64,000 nt of DNA from Rhodopseudomonas palustris HaA2 (GCF_000013365.1 NC_007778.1:992001-1056000), one strand, 5' to 3'; shown: positions 46,118 through 55,672, counted from the first letter of the stretch. Notes: a model not told the origin generated them from the letters alone. Made by a program: numbers and translations.

Positions 46118-48034
46118 ATGCAGAAGGCTCGGACACGAATTCTGGCTGGCTTCGCCTTCGCGATGGCGACCTCGGTTTCCACCGGCGCCGTTGCGGCGTG
46201 TACCGGCACCGGCAGTTTCGTTCCGGGTCTGGTACCGGGCTTCAACCCGTCATCGGTTCTTCCATTCGCCGCCGGTGGCGCGGTGAACTCGCTGGTCTCG
46301 GCGATCAACACGGCGAACACCGCGTTTCTCACCCAGTCGACCGCCTTCGTCAGCGCGCCGGCGAGTCCGCGGCCGAATCAGGAAGGCGGCGGGGTCTGGA
46401 CCCGCGCGATCGGCGGTGAGGTCACCACCAAATCGACCAGCACCACCACCAACGTCGCAGTCGGAGGCGTCGGCCTGCCCGGCACCGTGACCTGCGACAA
46501 CGAGAACAAGCTCAGCTTCGCCGGCGTCCAGGTCGGGGCCGATACCTCGGTCCTGAACTACAACGGCTGGAACCTGCATCTCGGCTCGACGGTGGGCTAT
46601 ATCGGCGCCAAGTCGCGCGACAAATCGTCGGCCGGGGTGCTCAATCCGCTCGGCGGCACCTTCGAGGACACGCTGCAGGTTCCGTTCGCGGGCGTCTATG
46701 TCGCCATGACCAAAGGCGGCTTCTTCGCCGACGGCCAGGTCCGCCTCGACTACTACCAGAACTCGCTGAGCGACCCGATCGTCGGCGGCATTTTCGGCCA
46801 GAAGCTGGATGCCCGCGGCCTCTCCTTCACCGGCAATGTCGGCTACAATCACGCGCTGCAGAACAACTGGTTCATCGAGCCGTCGGCCGGCGTGGTGGTG
46901 TCGAAGGTCAAGGTCGATCCGCTCAACGTCACCGGTTCGCTGGTGCTGCCCGCGAGCTTCACCCCGGGCGTGACCTTCCCCGGCCAATTGCAGGTCGACG
47001 ACATCAACAGCACGCTCGGTCGCTTCAGCCTGCGCGGCGGCACCAGCATCGCCTCGGGCAACATGATCTGGCAGCCCTTCGCGATCGCCAGTGTGTATCA
47101 CGAATTCAGGGGCGCGGTGACCTCGTCGTTCAACGGCGCGGCGGCGTCGGCGGCCACCGGTCTTCCGTCGGCGACCGGCAACATCTCCAGTTCCAACCTC
47201 GGCACTTACGGCCAGTTCGGCATCGGCGTCGCCGGTCAACTCGTCAACACCGGCCTGCTCGGCTACATCCGCGCCGACTATCGCGCCGGCGAGAACATCG
47301 ACGGCTACAGCTTCAACGGCGGCGTGCGCTATCAATTCGCCCCCGAGGCGGTGGCCGCGGCTCCGCTCTACACCAAGGCGGCGAAGGCGCCGATTCTGGT
47401 TCACTCGGCCTACAACTGGACCGGCTTCTTCGTCGGCGGCAGCTTCGGCGTGCTGAACGGCCGCACCGACTGGACGTTCCAGCCCGGCGGCACCACCACC
47501 GACCCGCGCTTCGCCGGCGCCATCGGCGGCGGCCAGATCGGCTACGACTATCAGTTCGGCAAATGGGTGGTGGGCGTCGAGGGCGCGCTCAATGCGACCA
47601 ACGCCAACGGCGCGCGGCCGTGCCCGTCCAGCGTGTTCTTCACCTGCGAGACCAATGTCAGCTGGATGGGAACCGCGACCGCCAAGCTCGGCTATGCGTT
47701 CTGGGATCGCTCGCTGTGGTACGTCCGCGGCGGCGGTGCCTTCGGCGACCTGAAGGTCACCACGACCTGCAACACCGGACCGTTCAACCCGCTCGGCCTC
47801 GCGGGTTGCGGCGAGAACGCCAGCCGCAGCCGCGCCGGCTGGACCATCGGCATCGGCTCGGAATTCGCGCTCAGCAAGAACTGGACGGTGCGGACCGAGA
47901 CCAATTATTTCGACATGGGCCGCGAGCGCTACGTGCTGCCGACCTCGACGATCGACGTCAAGCAGAACGGCTTCATCTCGACCGTCGGTGTGAACTATCG
48001 CTTCGCGCCGACCACGCTGGTCGCGAAATACTGA
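46118..48034 (+). CDS. outer-membrane protein with two successive beta-barrel domains
   Basis: 638 residues. Signal peptide ILAGFAFAMATSVSTGAVAA. Residues about 85-407 form an autotransporter-type beta-barrel region (GGGVWTRAIGGEVTTKS, LSFAGVQVGADTSVLNYNGW, GFFADGQVRLDYYQNSLSD, GLLGYIRADYRAGENIDGYS) that ends GGVRYQF, itself a proper barrel C-terminus. After a short linker (APEAVAAAPLYTKAAKAPIL) a second Omp25/RopB-like eight-strand barrel begins with YNWTGFFVGGSFGVLNGRTD near residue 430 and ends with TVGVNYRFAPTTLVAKY. Ser/Cys in the second barrel could be disulfides. The fold assignment is by motif pattern only. A strong terminator follows the gene. Confidence 0.88.
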   Translation: MQKARTRILAGFAFAMATSVSTGAVAACTGTGSFVPGLVPGFNPSSVLPFAAGGAVNSLVSAINTANTAFLTQSTAFVSAPASPRPNQEGGGVWTRAIGGEVTTKSTSTTTNVAVGGVGLPGTVTCDNENKLSFAGVQVGADTSVLNYNGWNLHLGSTVGYIGAKSRDKSSAGVLNPLGGTFEDTLQVPFAGVYVAMTKGGFFADGQVRLDYYQNSLSDPIVGGIFGQKLDARGLSFTGNVGYNHALQNNWFIEPSAGVVVSKVKVDPLNVTGSLVLPASFTPGVTFPGQLQVDDINSTLGRFSLRGGTSIASGNMIWQPFAIASVYHEFRGAVTSSFNGAAASAATGLPSATGNISSSNLGTYGQFGIGVAGQLVNTGLLGYIRADYRAGENIDGYSFNGGVRYQFAPEAVAAAPLYTKAAKAPILVHSAYNWTGFFVGGSFGVLNGRTDWTFQPGGTTTDPRFAGAIGGGQIGYDYQFGKWVVGVEGALNATNANGARPCPSSVFFTCETNVSWMGTATAKLGYAFWDRSLWYVRGGGAFGDLKVTTTCNTGPFNPLGLAGCGENASRSRAGWTIGIGSEFALSKNWTVRTETNYFDMGRERYVLPTSTIDVKQNGFISTVGVNYRFAPTTLVAKY

Positions 48035-48063
48035 GCCCTGCTTTCCGGGCATCCCGGCCGAAC

Positions 48064-48091
48064 AAGGCCCCGGCGCAAGCCGGGGCCTTTC
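48064..48091 (+). terminator. rho-independent terminator
   Basis: AAGGCCCCGGC, loop gcaa, GCCGGGGCCTTT: a perfect 11-base stem with a T run, 30 bases after the stop of the outer-membrane gene. The inverted sequence could also stop the convergent MarR transcript. Confidence 0.85.
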
Positions 48092-48137
48092 GCGTTTGGT
48101 CACCGCCGGCGCGTCGCGTGAAACGGGCGGTCGCGTC

Positions 48138-48635
48138 TCACCCGGCCGACAGCCGCGGCTTGATCGCCGCCGGCTGGTCCTGATCATGGCTGGCCTGGAT
48201 CAGATCGAGGTGCCGCTCGATCTTGCCGAGCGCCGCCGCTAGGTCGGTACGCTCGCGCGCAGATAGGCACGACAGGATCTCCTGTTCCTTGCGCTTCAGC
48301 CGCGGCACCAGCTCGTGATACAGCGCGCGGCCCTTGGCGGTCAGCCGCAGCCGGAATTCGCGGCGATCATCCTCGTTCTCGACCCGCTCGATCAATTCGC
48401 GCTCCAGCAGCGCCGTCACGGCGCGGCTGATGGTCGATTTGTGCGTCCTTGTGCATTGCGAAATGAACTGTGCGGTGCAGGCGTCGTCGCGAAAGCCGAG
48501 CGTGGCGAGGATCCGCCAGCCCGGAATATCCAGCCCGTAGCGCTGCTGATATTCGCCGGCCAGCGCCGCGCTGACTTCGGCGGCCAGCCGGTTGAGCTGA
48601 AACGGCACGAAGGAAAACAGATCGAGCTTGCTCAA
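48138..48635 (-). CDS. MarR family transcriptional regulator of the homogentisate cluster
   Basis: 165 residues from a TTG at 48635 (GGAGATTTTTTTG gives a binding site); an upstream start would add a non-MarR leader. Winged-helix plan: LDLFSFVPFQLNRLAAEVSA, GWRILATLGFRDDACTAQFI, RTHKSTISRAVTALLERELI (recognition helix) and ENEDDRREFRLRLTAKGRAL (wing). Divergent from the homogentisate pathway genes and next to a palindrome at 48680-48701. MarR proteins here usually repress and release on an aromatic ligand; homogentisate or a relative is the likely signal (inference). Confidence 0.87.
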   Translation of the reverse strand: MSKLDLFSFVPFQLNRLAAEVSAALAGEYQQRYGLDIPGWRILATLGFRDDACTAQFISQCTRTHKSTISRAVTALLERELIERVENEDDRREFRLRLTAKGRALYHELVPRLKRKEQEILSCLSARERTDLAAALGKIERHLDLIQASHDQDQPAAIKPRLSAG

Positions 48636-48679
48636 AAAAATCTCCGGCTCGGGTTGCGCGGCGGGGCGAGGCCGGCTTA

Positions 48680-48701
48680 GATGGTTGCAAATGAAACTAT
48701 C
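48680..48701. promoter_or_regulatory. candidate MarR operator
   Basis: gatggttgcaaatgaaactatc is a near-perfect 22-base inverted repeat (arms GATGGTTGC and GAAACTATC, 7 of 9 bases pairing). It lies in the short divergent gap between the MarR gene and the monooxygenase gene, the expected place for autoregulation and control of the catabolic genes. Confidence 0.5.
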
Positions 48702-48716
48702 ATGCAGGAGGAAGCC

Positions 48717-48758
48717 TTGACCAGCGTTTTGCCGTCCCGCATGGGCCGAGCGGGCTGA
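48717..48758 (+). other. possible 13-codon leader peptide with consensus ribosome-binding site
   Basis: AGGAGGAAGCC is followed by TTG and a short frame reading M-T-S-V-L-P-S-R-M-G-R-A-G, stop at 48756-48758, four bases before the monooxygenase ATG at 48763. The site is the best Shine-Dalgarno in this region. It may couple translation to the next gene. Expression is not shown. Confidence 0.35.
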
Positions 48759-48762
48759 GGCC

Positions 48763-50385
48763 ATGCCCGCCCGCGAGAGTTTCCAGTTCGGTTATCGCCG
48801 CCACCCCGATCAGGACCGCGCAGCCCCGGATGGTGGGCGCGAGCCGGCGCGCCATCCCGTGGTGATCGTCGGCGCCGGCCCTGTCGGGCTGTCGCTGGCG
48901 ATCGATCTGGCGCAGCGCGGCCAGCGCGTCGTACTGCTCGACGACGCCGACCGGATCGGCGAGGGCTCGCGCGCGATCTGTTTCTCCAAGCGCGCGCTGG
49001 AAGTGTGGGACCGGCTCGGCGTCGGCAGCCGCATGGTCGAGAAGGGCGTGGTCTGGCAGGTCGGCAAGATCTTCCGCCGCGACGAGATGGTGTATCGCTT
49101 CGACCTGCTGCCCGAGACCGGCCACAAGATGCCGGCCTTCATCAATCTGCAGCAATATTACGCCGAAGCCTTCCTGGTCGACCGCGTGCAGGAACTGCCG
49201 CAGATCGATCTGCGCTGGCGCAACAAGGTGATCGCGCTGGCGCAGCACAACGACCACGCGGTGCTGACGATCGAGACGCCGGACGGGCCGTATCGGTTGG
49301 CGGCGGACTACGTGGTGGCCTGCGACGGCGCGCGCTCGGCGTTGCGCGGCCTGGTCGGCGCGGAGTTCGAAGGTGAAGTGTTCGAGGATCAGTTCCTGAT
49401 CGCCGACGTCAAGATGACGGCGGAATTCCCCACCGAGCGCTGGTTCTGGTTCGATCCGCCGTTCCATGCCGGGCAGTCGGCGCTGCTGCATCGCCAGCCC
49501 GACGATGTGTGGCGCATCGATCTGCAGATCGGCGCCGAGGCCGACGCGGCGGTCGAGCGATTGCCCGAGAATGTCCGGCCGCGGATCGAGCGGATGCTCG
49601 GCCACGGCGATTTCTCCTTCGAGTGGATCTCGGTCTACAAGTTCCAGTGCCGGCGGATGCAGCGCTTCCTGCACGAGCGGGTGATCTTCGCCGGCGATTC
49701 CGCGCATCAGGTCTCGCCCTTCGGTGCGCGCGGCGCCAATTCCGGGCTCGAGGATGGCGAGAACCTTGCCTGGAAACTCGCGCTGGTGCTGCGCGGCGAG
49801 GCGCCCGCGAGCCTGCTCGACTCTTATGAAATCGAACGCGGCCAGGCCGCCGACGACAACATCCGCCATTCGACCCGCTCGACCGATTTCATCGCGCCGC
49901 ATTCGCAGCAGGAGCGCCGGCTGCGCGATGCCGCGCTGGCGCTCGCCAAGGAGGTCGACTTCGCCAAGCGCATGGTCAATGCCGGCCGGCTGTCGACGCC
50001 GACCGTCTACGACAGTCCGCTGTCGACGCCCGATGCCGATGCCTGGGGCGCGGGGCCGAAGCCCGGCGCGGCGATGCTCGATGCGCCGCTGGCGGCGGAT
50101 GGCGCGCCGATGTTCCTCACCGAGGCGTTCAAATCCGCCGGCTGCGACTTCGTGCTGCTCGAGAGCGCCAATGGTGTTGCCGCGCCGGTGCCGCAAGGTG
50201 TGCGCAGCCTGCGCATCGGCAAGGACTCGCCGCTGCAGGACGCCGAAGGCGTGTTCGCCAAACGCTACGACGCCACCCCGGGCTCGGCCTATCTGCTCCG
50301 CCCCGACGGCTACGTCGCCGCGCGGTTCCGGCATCCGACGACAGCTACAATCCATGCGGCGCTGGCGCGGGCAAGCGGGCGATGA
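48763..50385 (+). CDS. FAD-dependent aromatic monooxygenase of the homogentisate cluster
   Basis: 540 residues (CTGAGGCC upstream of the ATG). Class A flavin hydroxylase: VVIVGAGPVGLSLAIDLA near residues 33-50 (ADP loop), VVACDGARSALRGLVG (DG motif), and FAGDSAHQVSPFGARGANSG near 311 (FAD-ribityl motif). A C-terminal domain of about 150 residues with a thioredoxin-like pattern is typical of phenol hydroxylase-like MhpA/PheA relatives. In this cluster it may hydroxylate a phenylacetate derivative to homogentisate (inference). It is the first gene transcribed away from the MarR gene. Confidence 0.88.
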   Translation: MPARESFQFGYRRHPDQDRAAPDGGREPARHPVVIVGAGPVGLSLAIDLAQRGQRVVLLDDADRIGEGSRAICFSKRALEVWDRLGVGSRMVEKGVVWQVGKIFRRDEMVYRFDLLPETGHKMPAFINLQQYYAEAFLVDRVQELPQIDLRWRNKVIALAQHNDHAVLTIETPDGPYRLAADYVVACDGARSALRGLVGAEFEGEVFEDQFLIADVKMTAEFPTERWFWFDPPFHAGQSALLHRQPDDVWRIDLQIGAEADAAVERLPENVRPRIERMLGHGDFSFEWISVYKFQCRRMQRFLHERVIFAGDSAHQVSPFGARGANSGLEDGENLAWKLALVLRGEAPASLLDSYEIERGQAADDNIRHSTRSTDFIAPHSQQERRLRDAALALAKEVDFAKRMVNAGRLSTPTVYDSPLSTPDADAWGAGPKPGAAMLDAPLAADGAPMFLTEAFKSAGCDFVLLESANGVAAPVPQGVRSLRIGKDSPLQDAEGVFAKRYDATPGSAYLLRPDGYVAARFRHPTTATIHAALARASGR

Positions 50386-50475
50386 GGGCGCGGCGATGAT
50401 GTCTGTCGAGACTCAGAGCTTCGAACGAGCATCGCAGCGCTTGGGGCGGAGCCTCTCACCGCAGGCACAACCGAA

Positions 50476-50616
50476 CCTCTCCCCGCGTGCGGGGAGAGGT
50501 CGACCGGCGAAGCGCAGCGAAGCCGGTCGGGTGAGGGGGCGTCTCGACGAGGCCGAGACTCCGTGCCCGCGTCGCCCCTCACCCCAACCCTCTCCCCGCA
50601 AGAGCGGGGCGAGGGA
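50476..50616. repeat. type B palindromic repeat
   Basis: cctctccccgcgtgcgggga at the left, ctctccccgcaagagcgggg at the right, with gtcgaccggcgaagcgcagc near the left arm. It fills the gap between the monooxygenase and DUF2783 genes. Confidence 0.8.
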
Positions 50617-50679
50617 GCTCGCCGCGGTCGGGGCGAAGGCCGTGCGCAGCAACGATCGCTTGAAGGGGAGGGCCGCGCA

Positions 50680-50904
50680 ATGACCGCCGCCCTCTCGACC
50701 CAAAGCAATTTCGCCGATCCCGACGCCGCCTACCGGCTGATCGTCGAGGCGCATCGCGGCATCAGCGACGAGCAGAGCGCGGCGCTCGACGCGGCGCTGG
50801 TGCTGATTCTCGCCAATCACATCGGCGATCTCGCTGTGCTGCGCGACGCGGTGACGCTGGCGAAGCGGAGCGTGGTGGATGAGCAGCCGCAGGCGTCGTC
50901 ATGA
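50680..50904 (+). CDS. DUF2783 family small protein
   Basis: 74 residues from the ATG at 50680 (GAAGGGGAGGGCCGCGCA, good site). Compact helical sequence: DAAYRLIVEAHRGISDEQSA, LDAALVLILANHIGDLAVLR, DAVTLAKRSV. DUF2783 proteins are small and of unknown function and often accompany homogentisate pathway genes. It sits between repeats, on the same strand as the pathway genes. Confidence 0.75.
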   Translation: MTAALSTQSNFADPDAAYRLIVEAHRGISDEQSAALDAALVLILANHIGDLAVLRDAVTLAKRSVVDEQPQASS

Positions 50905-50961
50905 TAATGACGCCACTCATCAGGCTGATGATCGGGAACGACGAGCCAAAGCCCTCGAGTT

Positions 50962-51080
50962 CGTCATTCCGGGGCGCGCGCAGCGCGAACCCGGAATCCC
51001 GAAGTTCGGGGCGAGAGCAGCGGTCGCAGAACACGTCTGGATTCCGGGTTCGCTCGCTGCGCGAGCGCCCCGGAATGACG
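50962..51080. repeat. type C palindromic repeat
   Basis: tcgtcattccggggcgcgcg at the left and cgcgagcgccccggaatgac at the right, with the inner arms aacccggaatcccg and ggattccgggttcg. A full copy of the element also at 55701-55848. Confidence 0.8.
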
Positions 51081-51126
51081 ACCTGAGAGACTTCGTCGAA
51101 CGCGTATCAATCTGGCGCATCAATCA

Positions 51127-51156
51127 GACCAACACTGACCAACACTGACCAACACC
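51127..51156. repeat. 10-bp tandem repeat, three copies
   Basis: gaccaacact, gaccaacact, gaccaacacc follow one another directly, ending 11 bases before the start codon at 51168. They lie within the untranslated leader of the MBL-fold gene. Confidence 0.7.
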
Positions 51157-51167
51157 AAGGACACCAC

Positions 51168-52118
51168 ATGGCCAAGGGCTTCGCTTCCACCACCGACCTC
51201 GCCGAAAAGAAGGTGACGTTCTCCGAGATCGGCCCCGATCTCTACGCCTTCACCGCGGAGGGCGATCCGAATTCGGCGGTGATCGTCGGCGAGGACGGCT
51301 GCCTGGTGTTCGACGCGCAGGCGACGCCGGCGATGGCCGGCAAGGTGATCGAGCGCGTCCGCGCCGTCACCGACAAGCCGATCAAATACGTCGTGCTGTC
51401 GCATTATCACGCGGTGCGCGTGCTCGGCGCTTCGGCCTATGGGGCCGAAGGCATCGTCGCCTCGCAGGAGACTTATCGCCTGATCGAAGAACGCGGCCAG
51501 CAGGATTGGGATTCCGAATACGGCCGGTTTCCGCGGCTGTTCCAGGACGCCGAGAGCATTCCCGGCCTGACCTGGCCGACGCTGACCTTCGACGGCGAGA
51601 TGTCGATCTATCTCGGCAAGCGCGAGGTGCGGCTGATGCAGCTCGGCGCCGGCCACACCTCCGGCGACATCGTCGCCTGGGTGCCGGACGCCGAAGTGAT
51701 GTTCACCGGCGACCTCGTCGAATATCACTCGGCTTGCTATTGCGGCGACGCTTATCTGCGCGAATGGCCGATGACGCTGAACGAGATCCGCGAGTTCAAT
51801 CCCAAGGCGATCGCGCCCGGCCGCGGTGACGCGCTGAAGGGGCTGGAGACCACCCGCGAGGCGATCGCTATGACGCGCGATTTCGTCGGCACGCTGTACG
51901 GCGCCGCCGAAATCTCGGTCGCTCGCGGCCGCAGCCTCAAGGAGACCTGGGACGCGACCCGCGAAAAGATGGACCCGAAATTCGCGAGCTTCGCGATCTA
52001 CGAGCACTGCCTGCCGTTCAACGTCTCGCGCGCATTCGACGAGGCCTCGGGCATCGACGATCCGGTGATCTGGACCGCCGAGCGCGATCGCGAGATGTGG
52101 GCCGCGCTGCAAGGATAA
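51168..52118 (+). CDS. metallo-beta-lactamase-fold protein with altered metal site
   Basis: 316 residues, AAGGACACCAC upstream. MBL fold: [59 protein letters not shown], and [18 protein letters not shown]. The usual HxHxDH motif is H-Y-H-A-V-R here: His79 and His81 are kept, but Asp and His at 83-84 are Val and Arg. A later metal-ligand His is also replaced (APGRGDAL where GHG is common). His163 and Asp182 are kept. One metal site may remain. It lies within the homogentisate gene cluster; the substrate is unknown. Confidence 0.85.
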   Translation: MAKGFASTTDLAEKKVTFSEIGPDLYAFTAEGDPNSAVIVGEDGCLVFDAQATPAMAGKVIERVRAVTDKPIKYVVLSHYHAVRVLGASAYGAEGIVASQETYRLIEERGQQDWDSEYGRFPRLFQDAESIPGLTWPTLTFDGEMSIYLGKREVRLMQLGAGHTSGDIVAWVPDAEVMFTGDLVEYHSACYCGDAYLREWPMTLNEIREFNPKAIAPGRGDALKGLETTREAIAMTRDFVGTLYGAAEISVARGRSLKETWDATREKMDPKFASFAIYEHCLPFNVSRAFDEASGIDDPVIWTAERDREMWAALQG

Positions 52119-52168
52119 TCCGAACCACCCGCTTTCCCCAGCCATGCACCCACGTGTTGGAGGATGAC

Positions 52169-53515
52169 ATGAATATCAACGCCGCACCGCAGATCATTGG
52201 CCACGGTTCGCAGGGCGTCACGCCCGGCTACATGTCGGGCTTCGGCAATTCGTTCGAAACCGAAGCTCTCCCCGGCGCGCTGCCGATCGGCCGCAACTCG
52301 CCGCAGCGCGCGGCTTACGGCCTCTATGCCGAGCAATTATCAGGCTCGCCGTTCACCGCGCCGCGCGGCGCCAATGAGCGAAGCTGGCTGTATCGCATCC
52401 GCCCCTCGGTGAAGCACTCCGGCCGCTTTACCAAGGCGGACATGGGCCTGTGGCGCTCGGCGCCGTGTCTCGAATACGACATGCCGATCGCGCAGCTGCG
52501 CTGGGACGCGCCGTCGATGCCGCAGGAGGATCTGACGTTCCTGCAAGGCGTGCGAACGATGACGACCGCCGGCGATGTGAATACGCAGGCCGGCATGGCG
52601 ACGCATATGTATCTGATCACCCAATCGATGGTCGATCAGCATTTCTACAATGCCGACGGTGAATTGATGTTCGTGCCGCAGCAGGGCAGCCTGCGGCTGG
52701 TCACGGAATTCGGCGTCATCAGCATCGAGCCCGCCGAAATCGCGGTGATCCCGCGCGGCGTCAAGTTTCGCGTCGAACTGGTCGACGGCCCGGCGCGCGG
52801 CTATTTGTGTGAGAATTACGGCGGCGCCTTCACGCTGCCGGAGCGCGGCCCGATCGGCGCCAATTGCCTGGCCAATTCGCGCGATTTCCTGACGCCGGTG
52901 GCGGCCTATGAGGACAGGGACGTGCCGACCGAATTGTTCGTGAAATGGGGCGGGGCGCTGTGGCAGACCACGCTGCCGCATTCGCCGATCGATGTGGTCG
53001 CGTGGCATGGCAACTACGCGCCGTACAAATACGATCTGCGCACCTTCTCGCCGGTCGGCGCGATCGGCTTCGATCATCCCGATCCGTCGATCTTCACCGT
53101 GCTGACGTCGCCGTCGGAAACCGCCGGCACCGCCAATATAGACTTCGTGATCTTCCCCGAGCGCTGGATGGTGGCGGAAAACACCTTCCGGCCGCCCTGG
53201 TACCACATGAATATCATGTCGGAGTTCATGGGGTTGATCTGCGGCGTCTACGACGCCAAGCCGCAGGGCTTCGTCCCCGGCGGCGCGTCGCTGCACAACA
53301 TGATGCTGCCGCACGGGCCGGATCGCGAGGCGTTCGATCATGCCTCGAACGGCGAGCTGAAGCCGGTGAAACTCACCGGCACGATGGCCTTCATGTTCGA
53401 GACCCGCTATCCGCAGCGCGTCACCGAATATGCCGCGACCGCCGGCACGCTGCAGGACGACTACGCCGATTGCTGGCGCGGCCTGGAGAAGCGCTTCGAC
53501 CCGAGCCGGCCATGA
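52169..53515 (+). CDS. hmgA: homogentisate 1,2-dioxygenase
   Basis: 448 residues, normal length. TTGGAGGATGAC precedes the ATG. Recognisable blocks: [38 protein letters not shown]-like N-terminal region ([19 protein letters not shown]), [10 protein letters not shown], and the iron-site segment [20 protein letters not shown] with the ligand His and Glu, followed by [14 protein letters not shown] with the second His. It cleaves the aromatic ring of homogentisate to maleylacetoacetate with Fe(II). The stop overlaps the maiA start (ATGA). Confidence 0.97.
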   Translation: MNINAAPQIIGHGSQGVTPGYMSGFGNSFETEALPGALPIGRNSPQRAAYGLYAEQLSGSPFTAPRGANERSWLYRIRPSVKHSGRFTKADMGLWRSAPCLEYDMPIAQLRWDAPSMPQEDLTFLQGVRTMTTAGDVNTQAGMATHMYLITQSMVDQHFYNADGELMFVPQQGSLRLVTEFGVISIEPAEIAVIPRGVKFRVELVDGPARGYLCENYGGAFTLPERGPIGANCLANSRDFLTPVAAYEDRDVPTELFVKWGGALWQTTLPHSPIDVVAWHGNYAPYKYDLRTFSPVGAIGFDHPDPSIFTVLTSPSETAGTANIDFVIFPERWMVAENTFRPPWYHMNIMSEFMGLICGVYDAKPQGFVPGGASLHNMMLPHGPDREAFDHASNGELKPVKLTGTMAFMFETRYPQRVTEYAATAGTLQDDYADCWRGLEKRFDPSRP

Positions 53516-54168
53516 CCAAGACCGCTGATCACGACGCCGCGGTGCTGTACGGTTACTTCCGGTCCTCCGCGGCCTATCGGGTGCGCATCGCGCTCAATCT
53601 GAAGGGCGTCGTCGTCGCGCAGCGCTACGTGCATCTGCGCGACGGCGAGCAGAATCTCGAAGCCTACCGCTGGATCAATCCCGCCGGATCGGTGCCGTTT
53701 TGGCGCGAGGGCGATTTCGATCTCGCGCAATCGCTGGCGATCATCGAATATCTCGACGAGACCCATCCCGAGCCGCCGCTGCTGCCGAGAGATCCCAGGG
53801 CCCGTGCGATCGTCCGCGAAATGGCCTACGCGGTCGCCTGCGACATCCATCCGCTCGGCAATCTGCGGATTCTGAAACGGCTGACCGAGCTCGGCATCGA
53901 CGAGATCGAGCGCGCGCGCTGGTCGAAGCAATGGATCGAGCAGGGTTTTGTGGCGATCGAGGCGCGGCTTTCGCAGACGCCGGGGCCGTTTGCTTATGGA
54001 GATCAGCCGACGCTGGCCGATCTGTGCATCGTGCCGCAGGTCTTCAACGCCCGTCGCTTCGACGCCGACCTCGCCCCGTTCGAACGCATCCGCCAGATCG
54101 AAGCCGAAGCGATGAAACTCGACGCCTTCGTCGCCGCCGAGCCGGGCCGGCAGCCGGATGCGGAGTGA
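53512..54168 (+). CDS. maiA: maleylacetoacetate isomerase (zeta-class GST)
   Basis: 218 residues. The N-terminal thioredoxin-like domain has [20 protein letters not shown], the active-site Ser-Ser-x-x-x-x-Arg pattern of zeta-class transferases, then [12 protein letters not shown] and [19 protein letters not shown]. The C-terminal helical domain has [19 protein letters not shown] and [18 protein letters not shown]. It isomerises maleylacetoacetate to fumarylacetoacetate with glutathione. The ATG overlaps the hmgA stop by 4 bases, so the genes are translationally coupled. Confidence 0.95.
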   Translation: MTKTADHDAAVLYGYFRSSAAYRVRIALNLKGVVVAQRYVHLRDGEQNLEAYRWINPAGSVPFWREGDFDLAQSLAIIEYLDETHPEPPLLPRDPRARAIVREMAYAVACDIHPLGNLRILKRLTELGIDEIERARWSKQWIEQGFVAIEARLSQTPGPFAYGDQPTLADLCIVPQVFNARRFDADLAPFERIRQIEAEAMKLDAFVAAEPGRQPDAE

Positions 54169-54204
54169 TGTTGGACAACCACACCTCGCGCCTGCGCACC
54201 CGCT

Positions 54205-54358
54205 AACCTCTCCCCGCGCGCGGGGAGAGGTCGACCGGCGTAGCGCAGCGAAGCCGGGCGGGTGAGGGGGCGTTTGCGTTTGAACTCCGGCGCCCCCTCA
54301 CCCGGCGCGCCAAGCTGCGCTTGCCGCGCCACCCTCTCCCCGCGCGCGGGGAGAGGGT
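54205..54358. repeat. type B palindromic repeat between maiA and fahA
   Basis: acctctccccgcgcgcgggg at the left and cctctccccgcgcgcgggga at the right, with tcgaccggcgtagcgcagcg near the left arm. A fifth copy of type B lies at 57330-57479. Confidence 0.8.
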
Positions 54359-54403
54359 ACATCCGCCGACCCGATAGAACCGCCCAACGTCCCAGGACCC
54401 TTC

Positions 54404-55672
54404 ATGCACCCCAACGATCCGCGCCTGCGCTCCTTCGTCGATGTGAAACCGGAATCGGACTTTCCGATCCAGAACCTTCCCTACGGCGTGATCTCGACCG
54501 CGTCCGACCCTTCCCCGCGTGTCGGCGTCGCGATCGGCGATTTCGTGCTCGATCTCGCGGCGCTGCAGGCGGCCAAGCTGCTCGATCTGCCGGACGGCGT
54601 GTTCGCGCAATCGTCGATCAACGCCTTCATGGCGCTCGGGCTCGCAATGTGGAGCACGACACGGGCGCGGATCAGTGCGTTGCTGCGTCACGACAATCCC
54701 GAGCTGCGCGACGACGCCGCGCTGCGCGCGCGGGCGCTTGTTCCGATGAGTGACGCGAAGTTGCATCTGCCGCTGCGCGTCGAAGGCTTCACCGATTTCT
54801 ACTCGTCGAAGGAACACGCCACCAATGTCGGCACGATGTTCCGCGACAAGACCAATCCGCTGCTGCCGAACTGGCTGCACATCCCGATCGGCTACAACGG
54901 CCGCGCCTCGACCGTCGTGGTCAGCGGCACCCAGATCCATCGTCCGCGCGGGCAGCTCAAGCCACCATCCGCCGAGCTGCCGAGCTTCGGCCCGTGCAAG
55001 CGGCTCGATTTCGAGCTGGAGATCGGCGTCGTGATCGGGCAGCCGTCGGCGATGGGCACGACGCTGACCGAACAGCAGGCCGAGGAGATGATCTTCGGCT
55101 TCACGCTGTTGAACGACTGGAGCGCGCGCGACATCCAGCAATGGGAGTATGTGCCGCTCGGGCCGTTCCAGGCGAAAGCGTTCGCCACCTCGATCAGCCC
55201 GTGGATCGTGACGCGCGAGGCGCTGGAGCCGTTTCGGGTTCACGGGCCCACGCAGGATCCTGTGCCTCTGCCCTATCTGCAGCAGCAGGGGCCTAACAAC
55301 TACGACATGGCGCTGGAAGTGAACCTGCGCACGCCGGCCATGAACGCGCCGGCGCGGATCAGCGCGACGAATTTCAAATACATGTACTGGTCGTCAGTGC
55401 AGCAGCTGGTGCACCATGCCTCCAGCGGCTGCGCGATGAATGTCGGCGACCTGCTCGGCTCCGGCACCGTCTCGGGGCCGGCGAAGGATCAGCTCGGCAG
55501 CCTGCTGGAGCTGAGCTGGAACGGCGCCGAACCGGTGCAGCTCCCCGGCGGCGAGACCCGCGGCTTCCTCGACGACGGCGATTCGCTGATCATGCGCGGC
55601 TGGTGCCAGGCCGACGGCTACCGCGTCGGTTTCGGCGAGGTCGAGGGGACGATTCTGGCGGCGAAGAGCTGA
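54404..55672 (+). CDS. fahA: fumarylacetoacetase
   Basis: 422 residues, typical FAH length. N-terminal FAH domain: PYGVISTASDPSPRVGVAIG. The catalytic domain has VEGFTDFYSSKEHATNVGTM with the metal Asp and the general-base His in D-x6-H, HIPIGYNGRASTVVVSG, LDFELEIGVVIGQPS and DWSARDIQQWEYVPLGPFQA. It hydrolyses fumarylacetoacetate to fumarate and acetoacetate, the last step of the pathway. It follows maiA after a repeat-filled gap of 235 bases, which may separate translation but not necessarily transcription. Confidence 0.96.
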   Translation: MHPNDPRLRSFVDVKPESDFPIQNLPYGVISTASDPSPRVGVAIGDFVLDLAALQAAKLLDLPDGVFAQSSINAFMALGLAMWSTTRARISALLRHDNPELRDDAALRARALVPMSDAKLHLPLRVEGFTDFYSSKEHATNVGTMFRDKTNPLLPNWLHIPIGYNGRASTVVVSGTQIHRPRGQLKPPSAELPSFGPCKRLDFELEIGVVIGQPSAMGTTLTEQQAEEMIFGFTLLNDWSARDIQQWEYVPLGPFQAKAFATSISPWIVTREALEPFRVHGPTQDPVPLPYLQQQGPNNYDMALEVNLRTPAMNAPARISATNFKYMYWSSVQQLVHHASSGCAMNVGDLLGSGTVSGPAKDQLGSLLELSWNGAEPVQLPGGETRGFLDDGDSLIMRGWCQADGYRVGFGEVEGTILAAKS

